Positions 1 to 13,945 of a DNA stretch of 64,000 nt are shown here, one piece after another. Under the pieces are notes generated by a model that was given only the letters and a program-made list of their open reading frames with translations, had not been told where the DNA came from and ran no database searches. Location of the stretch: assembly GCA_025331565.1 (NCBI GenBank), contig JAFREQ010000027.1, positions 1,745,501-1,809,500 on the forward strand, read 5' to 3'. How positions within the stretch are numbered: the first letter of the stretch is position 1; every line of letters starts with the position of its first letter. Source of the DNA: Holacanthus passer (lineage: Eukaryota; Chordata; Actinopteri; Pomacanthidae). The position numbers were made by a program, and so were the translations under genes.

Positions 1-1512
1 GCTGTAGTGTTTATGTCTTTTGTTTAATGTCCACATGACAGCATAATCACCTTTATATGTGCATATGTTAATGTACATATGTTTTGTTTGTTTGCTAAAT
101 ATTTCCATCTTGTGTGTTCCATCTTGGGTATATTATATGTGTAAGTACACACTCATATATATACATGCGCGCTGCAGGCGGGATGAAGGCAGGCTCTTGA
201 CATTTGCCATATCAGGCAGGCTTCAACCTTCTTTCATGTCAATTAAAGCAATTAAGAGATTAAGTATGTGAATGGAGATTAGCATGAATTACCATATCTG
301 AGGGAGGGACCGGATTACTTCCTCTGCTGCCTCACTTGCTCTCACTCCTTCCTCTGCCTGTATCTTATCTCAGATTCTCTCATTCGTTAAAGGAAAATCC
401 CAATTCTTTAAACAGGATTTCTTATGATTTTTGGTGTCAGAAACACACTCAGGGGGGTCTATGCCATGTATCCGTTAGATGTTTTATCGCAGCTGATCAT
501 TTAATTATCATATAATTTAATTAAAGTTATTTACAATTTTGGAAATTTCATTGGAAGGAATTTCCTAAGGAAGTAAATAAATGGTTTTGTTTTCTCACAA
601 TGACAAATAAAATGTGAACAGTGGCAGTGGCTCATAAAACAGCTGGATGTCATCCAGTTTGCTGTACGTCTTCCAAGCCCATCCCACAGTGCATTGCTCC
701 AGTGCAGTGTCACCACATCACACACCCTTGTTGACTGTTGTTGGCTCGCTGTCAACAAACTTGTGGTCTAACGTATGCTACAGCCCGCCCCACACCTGCT
801 AAAGAGAAGGAGGATACTTTGGCTGGTCGTAAGGAACGGTTGAATATTGGTAATGGTGATGATGGTGTCATGTTATTCCAGTATTTCACCATGTCAGCTT
901 CTGGCAACAGGCTGGCAAATTAGCTTCGATTGGAAAAAAACAGATCAGGCCTGTGATGAAAATCAGGAAGTGCTCTATCAGATTCACGAGATAAGAGGGT
1001 GAAACAAGGATGGCTCTAACATGGCTGGATAAGTTTGCATACAACACTGTATTTTCATACAGTGTCTATCTTTGGACAAGTTCCGCTTTGGCCTTTCAAC
1101 GGTATCAACAGCTCTTTAATTTCACAGCTGTCTGCAATTCAGGCTGATGTACAGTCATGTAGCCTCATTTATTTGTTTTCACACCAAGTCCAAAATTTTC
1201 CTGCACATTTTTAGGTTCATTACTTAATAGTGATGCAATTGATGGTGAGACTGATTCTTGTGAAAAATCTCATTATAAAAAAAAAAAAGCAGCACTCAAG
1301 CGGTGATAATTCTACCACTTGTGGTGAAAAAAAGAACGTGCGAAGAACTGGGAGAATTTCACAAGCTGTTATTGGAGCTGAGGAATCGCTTCAAGATCTA
1401 CTTTATGATGTCAGCAGCCCAGTCTGATAAAATGCTGAAATCACACAACAAAACAAATTGTCCCAATTACCACGATCCTGTGGATCCCGGATAGCAACTG
1501 ACAGTATGGTAG

Positions 1513-1514
<2 letters not shown>

Positions 1515-1573
<59 letters not shown>
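1515..1573. repeat. (AC)n microsatellite
   Basis: A nearly pure AC dinucleotide run of about 59 bp. It produces a spurious HTHTHT peptide in one frame. Confidence 0.97.
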
Positions 1574-1576
<3 letters not shown>

Positions 1577-2310
1577 CTACACAGTATGTTACCTCAGGGA
1601 AACATCATCTTTTAAGGAAATGCTCACATCTCTACAACTGCTAAAATGTCTTGTTAAATTCAGTTCACCTTTTTGACACTTTTAGGGAATGCATAAAATA
1701 CACCAAGTTTATGAAGTCTCCGTTGGTGTGTAAATTTTATTGACTAAATGTGAGGTTGATTCAGATTTTTGTGTCCAGAATTTGTAATTCATCAAGAAAC
1801 ACTGACACTGTCTTTCTGTTTGTTTAAATTAACAAGAGCAGGTGTGAAATACATGTGCTAGGTGAAGTGAAACACAGCCTATGTGTGGAAAACACTGCTT
1901 TAATATCTGTGAGCAAAATTCTCCCTGTGCTGAAGCTACAATCTACAGAAACCGTCAAATGTTCAATGCATCGCTGTTAAGTGACACAACCCTTTTCTTT
2001 CCTTCCTATACTAAATGAAACAAATCATTGAGGGACTTAGTGACTTTGCTGAATGTTTGTCTGAGCTTCTCAAGAGTTCTTAACCGGAGAACGTGCCCAC
2101 GTCTGCAGAGGATCACCCTCAGTGCTTTCCCATCATCCCAAATGTCTGGCCTTTTATTTACTCTCAATGAAGCATTTCCAGGCTGTGCCTTTTGATGATA
2201 TCACAGACAGCAGTTTGTTGCTCTCTTATGTTTCTAAGAAAAGAAAGATGGGCTCATATTCAGAAATTTAACTGAACCGACTTAACTGATTTTTTTCATC
2301 CTTTGACTGC

Positions 2311-2329
2311 TTTTTTTTTTTTTTTTTTT
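2311..2329. repeat. Poly(T) run
   Basis: Nineteen consecutive T. No recognisable retroposon body was seen on either side, so a SINE or LINE tail is not supported. Confidence 0.9.
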
Positions 2330-4291
2330 ATGTCTGTTTCTTTACCCTGTGCATCTATTCATCTGTTTTCCGGCTTGTTTTCCGGCTCTGCTGAACTGAG
2401 AGCTAAAGTGCTTCTGTCAAACCAAAATAGAAGCTCGAGAAAGGTGGTTCACACCTGTCACAAAAGGATGCAAAGGAGTTTTTATAGAAACGCACATAAG
2501 ATGTAGATTAAAAGGGAGAGAAAGTCAGTCGAGAGGAGAATGGTCATTTTAGCACATTGTGACTGTCCGTCTCTTTAACCTTAATGATTCAACGACTGTG
2601 CTTTTGCATGGGAAGAGACCAAGATAGAGCGAGAGGACAGAGTGGTCATTTTAGCACTTCCTGCCATCTTCTCCATCTCTTAGTAATGACCTCTAACCTC
2701 AGTGCTTCAGAGCGTAGGCAGGGACAGCACATCGCCACATAACTACAAAGGTACATGCACAAATTTACCTGCATATAAACTCACTCTGTAAGGCTTCCAA
2801 CTCTGCTGAGTGCTTTCACCTGAGATAGACTAATGCACCAACAAGCCCCTCCCTACTTTTTCACCGGCACTTCTCTCCTTCAGACCCACCATCTCGCACT
2901 TACCTTTCTCCAACCTATTATTACATCATGAAGTAGCATCTGACAAGTAGGAGACTCTTTAACTTCTGCGTGTTCCAGCTCTAACCGGCGGCTCGTGCAG
3001 ATCTCAGTCTCTAGGCTTCATCTCCTAATCGCCTGTGAAATTGATTGTGTTCCCTCCGTCATCCATCACACCCTGGACACCTTTGACCACCTTTATTTCA
3101 CTATGCATATGCATATGAGACCTTTCAATGATGTGCACAGTTCCCATTTCTGTCATACACAGCTCCCATAATAGGTCTACAGAAAAACACACACAATTGT
3201 ATTCAGTCTTTCAATTGCACATATGACCAAACTCTCACATTCTGCCGTTGGTCATTTCTCATCCAGATACATAGCACTTGTTCTGTAAATCCACTGAATA
3301 ATTGATATGGAATGACCACATGGAAAGGCCTATTTCTTATTACATTTTCAATTATATAGTCAAGAAATAAAAGGTACTTACTCAATTTGATTATTTTTCT
3401 CAGTTTATTGTAGAACGTTTATGCAACAAAATGTGAATTATGAATGTATAAAATATGAAAAGGTAAATAGAAAACTCTTGGCTGTGCTTCTGTGGCTCTC
3501 ATCCTCAGACTCTCTCCGTACTGTTTGACTTGACTTTTGTGTGGGTGGTAAAAGAGGTTAGAAGTGTTTGAGTCTGTTCAGTGTTTCCCACAGAATGATG
3601 GCGTAACTGTTGCGTGAGGACGACACTTAGTGTGTTTACTCACAAACTACTTTAATCGTCTCACCTTGCTTTTCCCTTCAGTCCTGTTTTCCCCACACAC
3701 ACACACCTGCACCTCCAGTCTCTTCCTGTACGCACACACCGACTTGCCCCACCCGGCCTCTTTCTGCCTCTGTCCCTGTATGTGTCAGGCTGCGTTGATT
3801 TCCTTCATCAGCAGTATGTTTAATAAAGTCGCCCGCGATTCTGTTTTCACAACAGCAGGTGAGCCGTGTGTGTGGAGGAGGCTTGTTGTTAATGATTAAG
3901 CCCATCGAAACGATCAAAAACAACTTGGTACCAAATGACATCGGCACTCTTTAGCTCCGTGCACTTTCAAGCTTTACAAAACAAACAACACAAGTCGGCC
4001 AACATTAAACAGGAGAGGTCGCACCACAATCGGTGCACGTCTCGTCTTGTCTTGGATGTCATTAAAGGGTTGACATCGCTGAGAGCAGCTTCCTGTCTCT
4101 CATTCTGTGCTGCTTGCCACAATATTGCTGTGAAGAGTTTAATTTGCAGCACAACAAAATAAACCGTGCAGCATAATATGAAACAAGAAACGATATTGTC
4201 GTATTACACATCCCTACATGGATGTATGAATTCATTATGCCTGCACAGACATTTCATTTTGACGCAGTCCTACAATGCAGCATAAGTGATG

Positions 4292-4312
4292 GTGTGTGTG
4301 TGTGTGTGTGTG
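4292..4312. repeat. (GT)n microsatellite
   Basis: A short pure GT run of about 21 bp. Confidence 0.95.
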
Positions 4313-5539
4313 ATCATAAATCTGTAGTGCTGGATGAAATGTATGTGTGTCGCTGTACCAACGAGGACGCTGGATCTTTCTGAGTAGGGTAAACATTGCT
4401 GCGGGCTTGACACTCTCCTCCAGTTTCTCCACCGCCAAACCCCCCCCAACACTGTTCCTTCTTCCTCTCAAGGGGAGATGAATCTTCTGGTATTTGAAGT
4501 CCCTTTGATAATCCCTTTTGGGGCAGATCATCAAATCGCACACGCACAAATACACACTGACAGACAGACGGGCAAAACACGCATGCATGCCATGTGTCTG
4601 TCTCTGTGAGGGGTGTTGACGAGCGGTTGTGATCAGTGTAATGCTGATCCAGATCCTGCCTGTTCCAGTGCCGGGTAGCGTTTCTAGAATGCTTCGCCAT
4701 CACATCAAATTACATCAAATCTCATTACGTCTCTTATGATAGAGGGCTGTCGTCAACGCCACCCCTGTGACAGGCTCACCCTTTGTGGTCGACTCATTTC
4801 CCCCTATCATCCATCCCTATCATTTTCTTTGTCCCCGCCACCCTTCCTTATCACTGCCTACATCCTCTACATCTGTCCTCCATTATATTCCCCTATCTAC
4901 TTCTTTTTTTCCTCCCTCACACTCATTTGATAGCTTTACACACACATATATTCTCAGACGTGCGTGCAGAGGAACAGACAATAGGGTGATAGACGGCCTA
5001 TTGAGTAGTAGAAATGGCTCCCCGATGGTTTGAATGTGTTTAAGTTCTTAATAGCTGCAAGTCAGCATAATCCACTGAGATAAGCACTACATTATGGCAA
5101 CGCACAGACACACACAAGCCCTAAAATACAAAGTTGCTCCTGTGCACACCATGCACACACACATTCATACACAGGGGTGTTTGTTCTGTGTGTTGCTTCT
5201 CTCTGAGCAGCATAGCATGAGTGGTGCGCCGGGTATTTACCTTTGCTTCAGTGACAGCAAAGCACTTTCTCCACTTCCCTCCCCTATTTCATACTTTCAT
5301 GCCTCCATCCACAACCCCCCTCCCCACCCCCCTCCACAACCTCCACCCATCACGATCTGTCTCATATATTTTTTTTACGTCCCTCCTGCGTTTCAATAGC
5401 AGCATTTTTTTTGCACACTGCCAGAGCTCTTTCTGTGACTGTTTCGGTGTGTGTGTGACTCGACTGGTCCTTTTCTCAGTCACTGTGTGTCAGTGTGTTT
5501 GCTCACTTGTGTTTTGTCACTCTGTATACTACACTAACC

Positions 5540-5540
<1 letters not shown>

Positions 5541-5592
<52 letters not shown>
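5541..5592. repeat. (CA)n microsatellite
   Basis: A pure CA run of about 50 bp. A shorter GT-rich run lies at 5724-5746, on the same strand but in the opposite sense. Confidence 0.97.
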
Positions 5593-5595
<3 letters not shown>

Positions 5596-5723
5596 TGGTA
5601 CCATTCCTTTAGGGAAAAGCTGCTCTCTGCTTGACGACCTCATGCTTTCCTTGGGCTCCAGGAAAATTGTGGTTTTGGGAATTTGATATGCCGTACACGT
5701 GACTCTCTGCATGTGCACCCATC

Positions 5724-5746
5724 TGTGTGTGCGTGTGTGTGTGTGT
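5724..5746. repeat. (GT)n microsatellite, interrupted
   Basis: A GT run with one GC interruption. Confidence 0.9.
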
Positions 5747-8700
5747 TGCATGGCATGAAAAAGACGTCATGATGCTGACACCGTCTAATGACACTGTCGC
5801 TCTGTCCGTCTCTCTCAGCTATCACAGACTGACACAGGCTGCGAGGAAAAGAAAGAAAAATGAAAGGAGAGAAAAAAGCGCTTCCAGACGAGATGGTGTG
5901 CAGCTGCAGGAGAGTTGTATTTTTCCGTGCTGTGCTAGAGTGCAAAAAGTTGAAAATATGTGTTTACTTCTGTGATGGGTACAGAGAGTTTTTCACTTTA
6001 TGCCTCATTAGAGAGAGTGAGGAGGAAAGATGGGGGGGGCTGAGGGATGATGTGAGTGTGAAGAGATGAGTGTTTGTGTATGTTTGCGTCCAGCACTAGC
6101 TAGTTTACTATGCTGATAAACAGCCTTTTACAGACAACTGTCTTCATTATATTTCAGCTTGTGGCCGGGGAGGAGGGTCTGATTTGTGTTTATGTGCATG
6201 CAGACAGACAAAGAGGGCGAGATGTTTGATGACCTCTGCCATTGGCTGAGCATGTTTGTGAAAAGGTGTGTGTTGTGGGCGGCACAGTAGATATAAAAGA
6301 AGACATTTTGTGGGTTTCTTTTCCTTTGTTTATGCTGGATGATACTCCTGCTCTCTGTGTTGTGCGTTATAATCTGCTCTAGCCATACATGTGGAAAATA
6401 CCTTGCATTGTTCTTGTTCAAGTGCCACTGGCTACTCTATGAGAAAGTGATGGTGTGCTTTCACTCAGCCCTTCGGTAACTTCTGTACTGTTTTCATTTT
6501 GACATGATTGTCTGTATAAAGGATGCCACCACTTTTCCTGCAGTTTGTTTGAGATTGACAGCATATGCTGATATCAGTTTTGTGTCATTATCCTGGCAAG
6601 ACCCATCTTGATTTACAACATTAGCAATCTATTTTTTGTCGCTGCTGACAAAAAAAAAAAAATCTTTCTGAGCTTCCTGCTTGAGTAAATGTGTATTTGC
6701 CGTCTTCTTGCTGTGTGTAGTCCACAAGTATATAGCACTGAAGGGGCACCTCTTGGGTTCATTGCCCTCTAAATGTCTTGCTTGTGCACTGGCCCTGACT
6801 TAGTATGCTGAAAATGTATGATGAAACGCTTGAGAAAGAAGACAGGCCATAAGTTTGTTGGATTTCTGGGTTTTCTTGGATGTAAAAGTCTCTTCTGAAG
6901 TGGAGGTTTATAGGACCACTTTCTGATTCTGTACATTCCAGCCTGACCTATCCTCATATTTGAGCTTAACAATACACTAACACAATCTTTTTGACATAAA
7001 CAGAACATTTTGATAAGGACCCCTTAATTTAGTTATTAATGAATCATGACCAACTAACATTTTACAGTTGAAACTACTACTCTACTATGCGATGGTGATA
7101 CTGTTTCTAAGATACACATCTTTCTTTTTTCTGTACTGCAATTTCTTGTTAATAGGCCAACATGCTTATACTAATATATCTGTGATAAGCTCATATCTGC
7201 TCAAAATAATGGCCAGCTAATCAGTCAGGTTCTGCTGTACATATTTTACTTCCTAAAAGTCTAAAGAAGATTTTATAGGGTGTCCTGGTTGCTCATTGGT
7301 TTTGCACATATATACCAAGTAGACATGATGTCCCTGTGCGCTGTCCAGTTGAGACAAAAAGGACATGAAAACAATCATTCTAAAAAATAGAGTTCCTCAT
7401 TAATCAAATTTCCTGACGGTGCACATCAGGGATCTATCATAAGATGGAACTATTCTCTTGATTAGGACATCCTGAACATGAATGTGAGCTCTTGTTTTTT
7501 CATCTGTTTAAATGTCCAATGCCTGTTGATTGTTGCTTTATATCTAATTTATTCCATGCTGAAGAGTAAGTCTGTGACAGCAGGAGAGGACAGGACGCAG
7601 AAGAGTGATGAGAGATGAACAGCCTTTAACCTCCAAACCCTCCAGACTGCTGAACATTTGAACATTTAAAAAACACTTTAAAGTTAGACATGAACGTGCG
7701 TGCCGTAATGGTTATAGCCTTCCCACACTTAAAGCAATCAGTTTAGCCTTTCAAAATCCCATCAATGTAAACAGAGCAGCACCACTTAAACACACTATTG
7801 AGATATTGGACAGTATTACTGCTAAGCTTTTATAAAAGCTCTCAAAACATGCGTCTCACCAGTGGTTACACTTCTGATTGAAATTATCTTCTCAGAGGAA
7901 CTCTCAGAGGAAAAGGGGCTCAGAAAAGGTTTTTCTGAAACGTTCTATGATGTGGGGCTTTTTTTTTGTCGTCACCTTTCCCGACCTTTAGAGGAGCTTA
8001 AACGTTACCTTCACAGGTATGAAGAGGGGCTGACGACAGTATGACAGCACGAGATAACCCTTTCATCTGACAACAAAGGTTATTAATTAAATTTAAAAGC
8101 TGTATGCAAAACCTTTGCCAGTTACGTTTTCATGTCAGTGGCCATGAAACACAGAAAAGATGGATTTTGTAGACCAGACATTCCCTGCTTTTATAAATGT
8201 ATTTACATGATTAAGAGAGAAATGTACGTTTATAAAAGAACACTTAAACATAAGTATGTTTTGAGCATCAAACACTAAGCGCCCATATGTGTGAAAATGA
8301 CGCTGAAAAGCTTTTCACTTGCTCCTTTTTCGGAGGAGGACAGTTATAGTCAGCTTGGAGTTATAAAGTCCAAATGGAGTAACCGTTCATGTCTGTGGTC
8401 TTTCCTCTCAAAACTACTCCTTGCTGCAATGTGCTATTTTGTTGTTTGCCACCTGAAAGAGGGCGGAGAAGAACAGTGAGTGTAGAGGGTAAAATGTAAG
8501 TGCTGCTCTCTCTTTCAACAAAATGAAAGTGTTTTTCTCTGATGCCCTTAATCAGAAGCTCAGTCTGAGGTGCATGTTGCACGTCTTATGTATGGTCCAG
8601 AAGTAGCCTGTTCAGGAGCACACTCTCAGATTTGTTCATTCATTGTATGTTTTACTCATCTCAGTGTACGATTCCAACACAAAACTTGCTCTGTGATCTC

Positions 8701-9707
8701 TCCAAATTACACAAATTACAGTATAATACATGATTGGAATAGAGCAGGGAGAAGAAAAATCACAGCAAAAACATCAAAACTCCTTATTAATTTCAATGAG
8801 GCCACAGCAGTGAGCTGCACAGCGAGGTGCCACAACAAAAGGTTGTAGCTGAAAACTCCAGGATAGTCCAGCGAGAAGTTTATCCTCATGGCTCAAGTTT
8901 TGCCACAGCACAGTGCAACATCATCTGCCAACGTACGCCGGCGGCCAATTAAATACGTGCATCCGTCCATACAGGGTGGAACACCTTGTAGCATAAAACT
9001 TATGGTAATTTTACTGTTCACCTCGCAACCAAAGAGACAGGGGAGAAAATAATTGCTGCTGTAATAACTTCACAGAGTTTTACAATCCTGCCTCAAATGA
9101 CAAGACTGTAAATGTGTAGTGTCTTTGTGTCTGACAGAGTTTATAACACAGCCACCTGCAGCATTTCGCCACGGAAGAAGAACATACATAAATGTGACCA
9201 TACCACCTGACCCAGATTTATAGGTTGTTCATTTATTACAGTTTATTCAACCATATTCAATACACTCAAGGTTCAGATATACTACACTGTACATATTCTA
9301 ACAAAAGCATTTCAGCAGATATTGCTACCCTGCACAAAAAAGTGAGTATTGCGTGTTTGGCGATTTGTCTACGTAGTCAAAATGCAAACTAAGAAGGTGG
9401 TTTTATCGCCCTATTTTAATTTAGTTTCTGGGTTATGTTTGGAGGATTTGAAATGCCTCATTAAAGTGGTATTAATGTATCAGAGTCAACAGCTTTTTTG
9501 CATTTTGAGAATTTAATTTTTTGGCTATGTGCATGTCTAGTTGTAACTCTTTCATTCAGTTGGCAACAGAAACACACAAGGTGCTCTCTCCATCTCCCCC
9601 TCTCTCTCACCGCCCTTGTTAATGGTTGTATAAGTGAGAAGTGGGAGCCAGGGAGGTGATTGTGATCTCCCAGCGGGCTGAGCAGCAGATGGACCATTCC
9701 ACTACCC

Positions 9708-10110
9708 ACACTGCCTCCCCCATCCCCACGCTAACATCACCGTCTTCATTAGCCGCCTCAGAGGCTACGACCTCATCTTCTCCTCCCGCACCCCTGAACC
9801 TCTTCCCTTCCTTACCTCTTGCCCTCCTCTTACTCCTTTGCCCATTTTCTCTCACCTCCTATCACTTTCTCCATTCTCCCCTCTGCACCTCCACCCATCG
9901 CTCAACCCCTCATTTTCTGTCTCTTCTCATAAGAATCCAGCTCCGTCCTTCTCTCCGCTTCCTTTACCTCCAGCTGCTCTCTCGAACTCCCTCTCTCCCA
10001 TACCTGTTGCTCCCTAACCCTTCCTCTGCTCTGAGCGCCTCCTCCCCGCCTCTCTCCATCATCCCTCCTTCCCGCTCCATCTGTTTCTTTCTGCCTTTCT
10101 GGCCAACTGA
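9708..10110. repeat. Pyrimidine-rich low-complexity tract
   Basis: About 400 bp in which the + strand is overwhelmingly C and T, made of irregular CTCC, TTCC and CCTC words rather than a perfect tandem unit. It creates an apparent frame of 174 codons rich in Ser, Pro and Leu (from 9641), which is a composition artefact. Such tracts can adopt triplex (H-DNA) structure. That is general knowledge and is not shown here. Confidence 0.75.
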
Positions 10111-10169
10111 CCTGGTGCATGGTATTATGGGGTTTCCCTGCGGGGGTTACCATTGTGGTCTCTGACAGG

Positions 10170-10173
<4 letters not shown>

Positions 10174-10208
<35 letters not shown>

Positions 10209-10211
10209 GTG
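10174..10211. repeat. (GT)n microsatellite
   Basis: A GT run with one GC interruption near its right end. It directly follows the pyrimidine-rich tract. Confidence 0.95.
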
Positions 10212-10363
10212 CATGCCCCATGTGTGTTGCTCGCAGGCTTTCATTCAGCATGAGAGATTAGTGATGGTACAGATGGAGAATACAGGGCATATAAGTCTCC
10301 TCTGTCACTGACTTGGAATACAGTGCTTTCACTCACTGATAACCTTAACCTTGGCCACTGAAA

Positions 10364-10364
<1 letters not shown>

Positions 10365-10422
<58 letters not shown>

Positions 10423-10459
10423 CAGTGAAACAGAGAGAGAGAGAGGAAGAGAGAGAGAG
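10365..10459. repeat. Compound (GT)n(GA)n microsatellite
   Basis: About 37 bp of GT pass without a break into about 20 bp of GA. A short interruption and a second GA block to about 10459 follow. Compound repeats of this kind usually arise by slippage next to an older dinucleotide run. Confidence 0.95.
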
Positions 10460-10639
10460 CAAGGGACTGTGTGGCTTTGTCCATGTGGTATGGAGCTGCA
10501 TAGAGAATGAGCTGCCATAACTTGTTATGTCTCATTATAACACCTCTTAAAGGCTGCACGGCCACAAAATGAGCTATTTTAGCACCGTTGTCCTCACTTA
10601 TCCCAAGAAGAATAGGATATTAGTGCGCCATAACGTGTG

Positions 10640-10642
<3 letters not shown>

Positions 10643-10677
<35 letters not shown>
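10643..10677. repeat. (CA)n microsatellite
   Basis: A pure CA run of about 33 bp. Confidence 0.95.
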
Positions 10678-10678
<1 letters not shown>

Positions 10679-12741
10679 TACAGATGTGAACTGAAGGACT
10701 CCAGAGCTGCGCATCAATTATAGTGATTGTGTGTGCCTGCATGTGTGTCTGTGCGTGACAGCACTAAAGACAGTATTTAAATCTCTCTGACAACTACAAA
10801 GAGTATTGTGGTGGAGACCTCATGACAACCTCCCAGTTCCAAGCAGCTCTGAGACGACAACAACGATAGGGTTTTTGCTTTCAACACATCACTTTGGTGC
10901 GCTCAGACTGCGGGAGGAGAGAGGAGGTGCAGAGGGGTGAGACAGACAGTCATTTAAAAACTGAGAGAGGAAAATAGGTGGAGGCAGGAGGTTAGAATAG
11001 GTGAGGAGGCAGTGCATAGGGAAATTTAAAAATGGTCTTTTGTTTCTGCGTGCGTGTGCTTCTAAGTTAGGATGTGTAACTTGTATATGCCTGGCTTCTC
11101 AAAAAACTGTGATTTAAAAGCACAAAAAAATCCAGCTGGTGCGAAAAAGAGTAAGAGAGGTAGAGAGAGGTCTGGCCTTGTCTGATCAGATGTGCCTTTC
11201 CTGTGTCTGTCAGATCACACAGAGAGACATAGCAAAAACTGAATGGAGCATGTGTCAACCCTGATGGATGGAAGGAGGGATTTGCAGAGTGGATATAGAG
11301 TATATAGACCGGGAAGTGAGGACGACTGAATTGTCCTCTATGTTTGAACAAAGTACAAAGGGTAGGAAGTAGGATTTAAGATTGGGCCGTATCCAAGGTT
11401 TGATACCTTTAAACCTTTCACAAATTTTCCCGCGTTAAAAGGTATTACCAGCTAACTTTAAAAATAAAGGGGGACTGGAATACAAATTCACCTGTTAAAT
11501 GCTAAGTTTGTACTGTCTCCTGCCGTAAGCCTGCCAATCAAATGAAAGTTGTCAAGCTTTTCTTAATGGTCTCTTTTTAAACCCTAAGGTTTAACACTTC
11601 CATCCTCTCATCATCAAAATGCAATTGCAAACATTACACATAGATGATGTTTTCTTGTCTTTTCATGTGAGTGTGGTTTGATGCCTTCATCATGTAGCCC
11701 TGCCTGGTCAGGTGATTAGCATTCAATGTGTAAGGTAACAGAAGAGGGACAAACAACACGAAACACAATTGCGACTAACTGACCGATGAAAACTTGGTAA
11801 ACTCAAACTCTTCTCATTGGCTTGGCTCAACAGTTTGATTGATAATTTCTCTGTTACCGATGATAGGAAGGATTAGTTCCATTTTTAAAAGTTGTGGGAA
11901 AGCACCGCACACAATTTAATCATTTATATTCCCAACAAAATAATCAATCTTTGAGATTATAGTGGAATGTTTTGTTTTCCAACTACACTTTTGAGCCTAT
12001 CAAACTTTAATCATTGTGTGACAAAACTGATAAAAAAAAGGGAAAACTAATTTTTGAAATGCAAAACAAGGTGTTTTGTTGCAGAAACTTCAAAATACAA
12101 AGTAATGTTGTGCAAAATAATGTAATCTGCATTTAATCTTCCACTTTTTTCATTTATTTGAACTTGAGAACTTGCAGCCAACTGCAGTTTGAACAGCGGA
12201 ACATGAGGTAAACAGAGAAAGTAAAGGAGAGGTCAGAGTGTGCAGAGCTGCGGCACACACTCGCACTCCGCAGTGATGCATTTGACCCTGCCTTCTCTCT
12301 TGTTTCCTTGCTTGACAGGACAGCTAGATAGGAGGGTTGATAGGGCCACTGGCCTCCAGGATAGGTGGAGGCACCGCACAGCTCCGACTGACTCCTGTTT
12401 TCTCATTGATCCCAACTGTGCATGAATGGGCGCAGGCACGCTCGCACAGATGGAGATGTAAACGCAAAACGGGGGCAGGATAATAATCTTGATTTCTTTG
12501 AACCCGTGGGAGGACCCGCACCCAGTGATTGGCTCATTTATCCTGTTGCATTGTGGGAGGTTGAGATCTAGCAGAAGTACACTTAGGTTGGTGTGTGTAT
12601 GTATGTAAGGTGTGTGTGTGCCGGCATATACTTTTGTGTGAGTAAGGATGTGTGTTTGACTTTTGTCAAATTGTGCTGTTTCTTGTGCGACTACCTCAGT
12701 TGATTTAAAGGTCTTTGCCATTTTGTGTGTTACCCAGTGGG

Positions 12742-12768
12742 TCTGTGTGTGTGTGTGTGTGTGTGTGT
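12742..12768. repeat. (GT)n microsatellite
   Basis: A pure GT run of about 25 bp. Confidence 0.95.
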
Positions 12769-12977
12769 ATCCGTGACCCAGTGTGTGCGTGTTATTTTCC
12801 AGCTCACTTAGTGTGTGAGGCATGTGTTGGCAGATTGCCAAGCCCAGGCTCTAGACCCAGTAGACGTAGTCTCAAATGGCAACCCCAGATGCTGCGGCTC
12901 ACAGCCCATACACACTCAGCGCAGGCACACACAGGCACACACACCATTTTCCATTCTTACTCCTCTCCTCTACTTTA

Positions 12978-13311
12978 ACTAGTGATTATTTTCATTCTGG
13001 TTTAATCTTCAGATTATTATTACAATTAACTGATTAATCGTTTCGTCTATAAAACATTAAAAAATAATTTCCCTTAGCCCAAAGTGATGTCTTCAAATTG
13101 CTTCTTTTGTCCAACCAACAGTCCTTTTTATTTACTATTGTAAATGACAAAGACTAGGAGCAAATCTGTACATTTAAGAAGCTGGAACCAGCAAAAATGT
13201 GACATCTTTGCTTGAAAAATGACAAATGATTAATCGATTATCAAAATAGGTGGTGATCAATTGTCTTCCGATTGTCTCGTCGACTCATTAATCAACTGAT
13301 CGTTGCAGCTC
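12978..13311 (+). repeat. Interspersed repeat family X, copy 1 (near full length)
   Basis: An AT-rich unit of about 330 bp. The left end carries TGATTATTTTCAT and GATTAATCG, and the right end carries GATTAATCGATTATCAAAATAG and then GATCGTTGCAGCTC. In the middle is TTTTGTCCAACCAACAGTCC, which recurs in copy 3 at 23655-23842. The two ends are roughly inverted relative to each other (the other end of the family reads GTTGCAGCCC in copy 2), which suggests a short non-autonomous DNA element. I recognise the pattern as very common in percomorph fish, but I cannot give a database name. Confidence 0.7.
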
Positions 13312-13591
13312 CGCTCTACTATACGTCCTCCTCTCTGTGTTTCACTTTGCGTCTCATTTCTTTTTTCGTGTATATAAGAGATCGTATGAAAGAGCGAGGC
13401 GGCAGACTGTGTTTGTAGCTGGAGGACAGAGTGTGATAGGCAGCCCTGATAAGTGAGGGACTTTGATCTCTCCTCTTTCGGACCGAGCAAGAAACTCAAA
13501 ACTCAAAAACGCACTGACACACACTCCCGCCACAGCACAACAGGAGGAGCTGTGTCAAAATGTGAGAGATTTAGTGAGCACTCTTGGCTCT

Positions 13592-13634
13592 CGTCTCCTC
13601 TCTCCTCTCCTCCTCTCCTCTCCTCTCCTCCTCT
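13592..13634. repeat. (TCTCC)n-type pyrimidine repeat
   Basis: Imperfect TCTCC/TCC tandem units over about 43 bp. Confidence 0.9.
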
Positions 13635-13945
13635 ATGTTGCTGATGAGCTATGAATTCAACCCTCAGACTTTTTCAGACTATAAAAAACGCTTTGCTCCC
13701 GACATTTTATGGCTCTGTTTTATTTGTTTATGTGTGTGTTTGGCTCGGTGGGGGCACCGACACAGTCACAGTGTTGCATTTATATACAACCCCGCACTGT
13801 AGCCCACAAATTCACTGTGTTTGTTTATTCTGCTTGTGTTTGTGCTTCTTGTGTCATATATTTTGAGCCATCTTTTCTTTCCAGTACTTCCAATTTTTCC
13901 ACAGCCCCTCCTGAGGAAAACATGCTATAATTGTGCAGAGGATGT

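Larger units (their letters stand above)
1..12977. other. Gene-free stretch upstream of the Sidekick Ig exons
   Basis: I find no exon that I can recognise on either strand. The stretch holds CA/GT microsatellites, homopolymer runs (19 T at 2311-2329) and a long pyrimidine-rich tract (9708-10110). The open frames are short, begin at random ATGs and are often built from HT or CV dipeptides, as expected from microsatellites. It is most simply part of the first intron or 5' flank of the + strand Sidekick gene, since vertebrate sidekick genes have very long first introns. That assignment is inferred from distance and orientation only. A second, unrelated gene with very small exons cannot be excluded. 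Confidence 0.6.

Noticed and set aside
3630..3855. Possible exon ending at the donor-like GCAG|GTGAGC
   Set aside because: The frame upstream has no signal-peptide or domain character and is partly CA-repeat derived. The phase match alone is not evidence.
9641..10165. Open frame of 174 codons on the + strand
   Set aside because: It overlaps the pyrimidine-rich tract, and the peptide is Ser/Pro/Leu-rich with no domain. It is a composition artefact.
12233..12841. Minus-strand frame of 202 codons
   Set aside because: Much of it is the translation of CA-rich sequence (HTHT repeats), and the rest has no recognisable domain.
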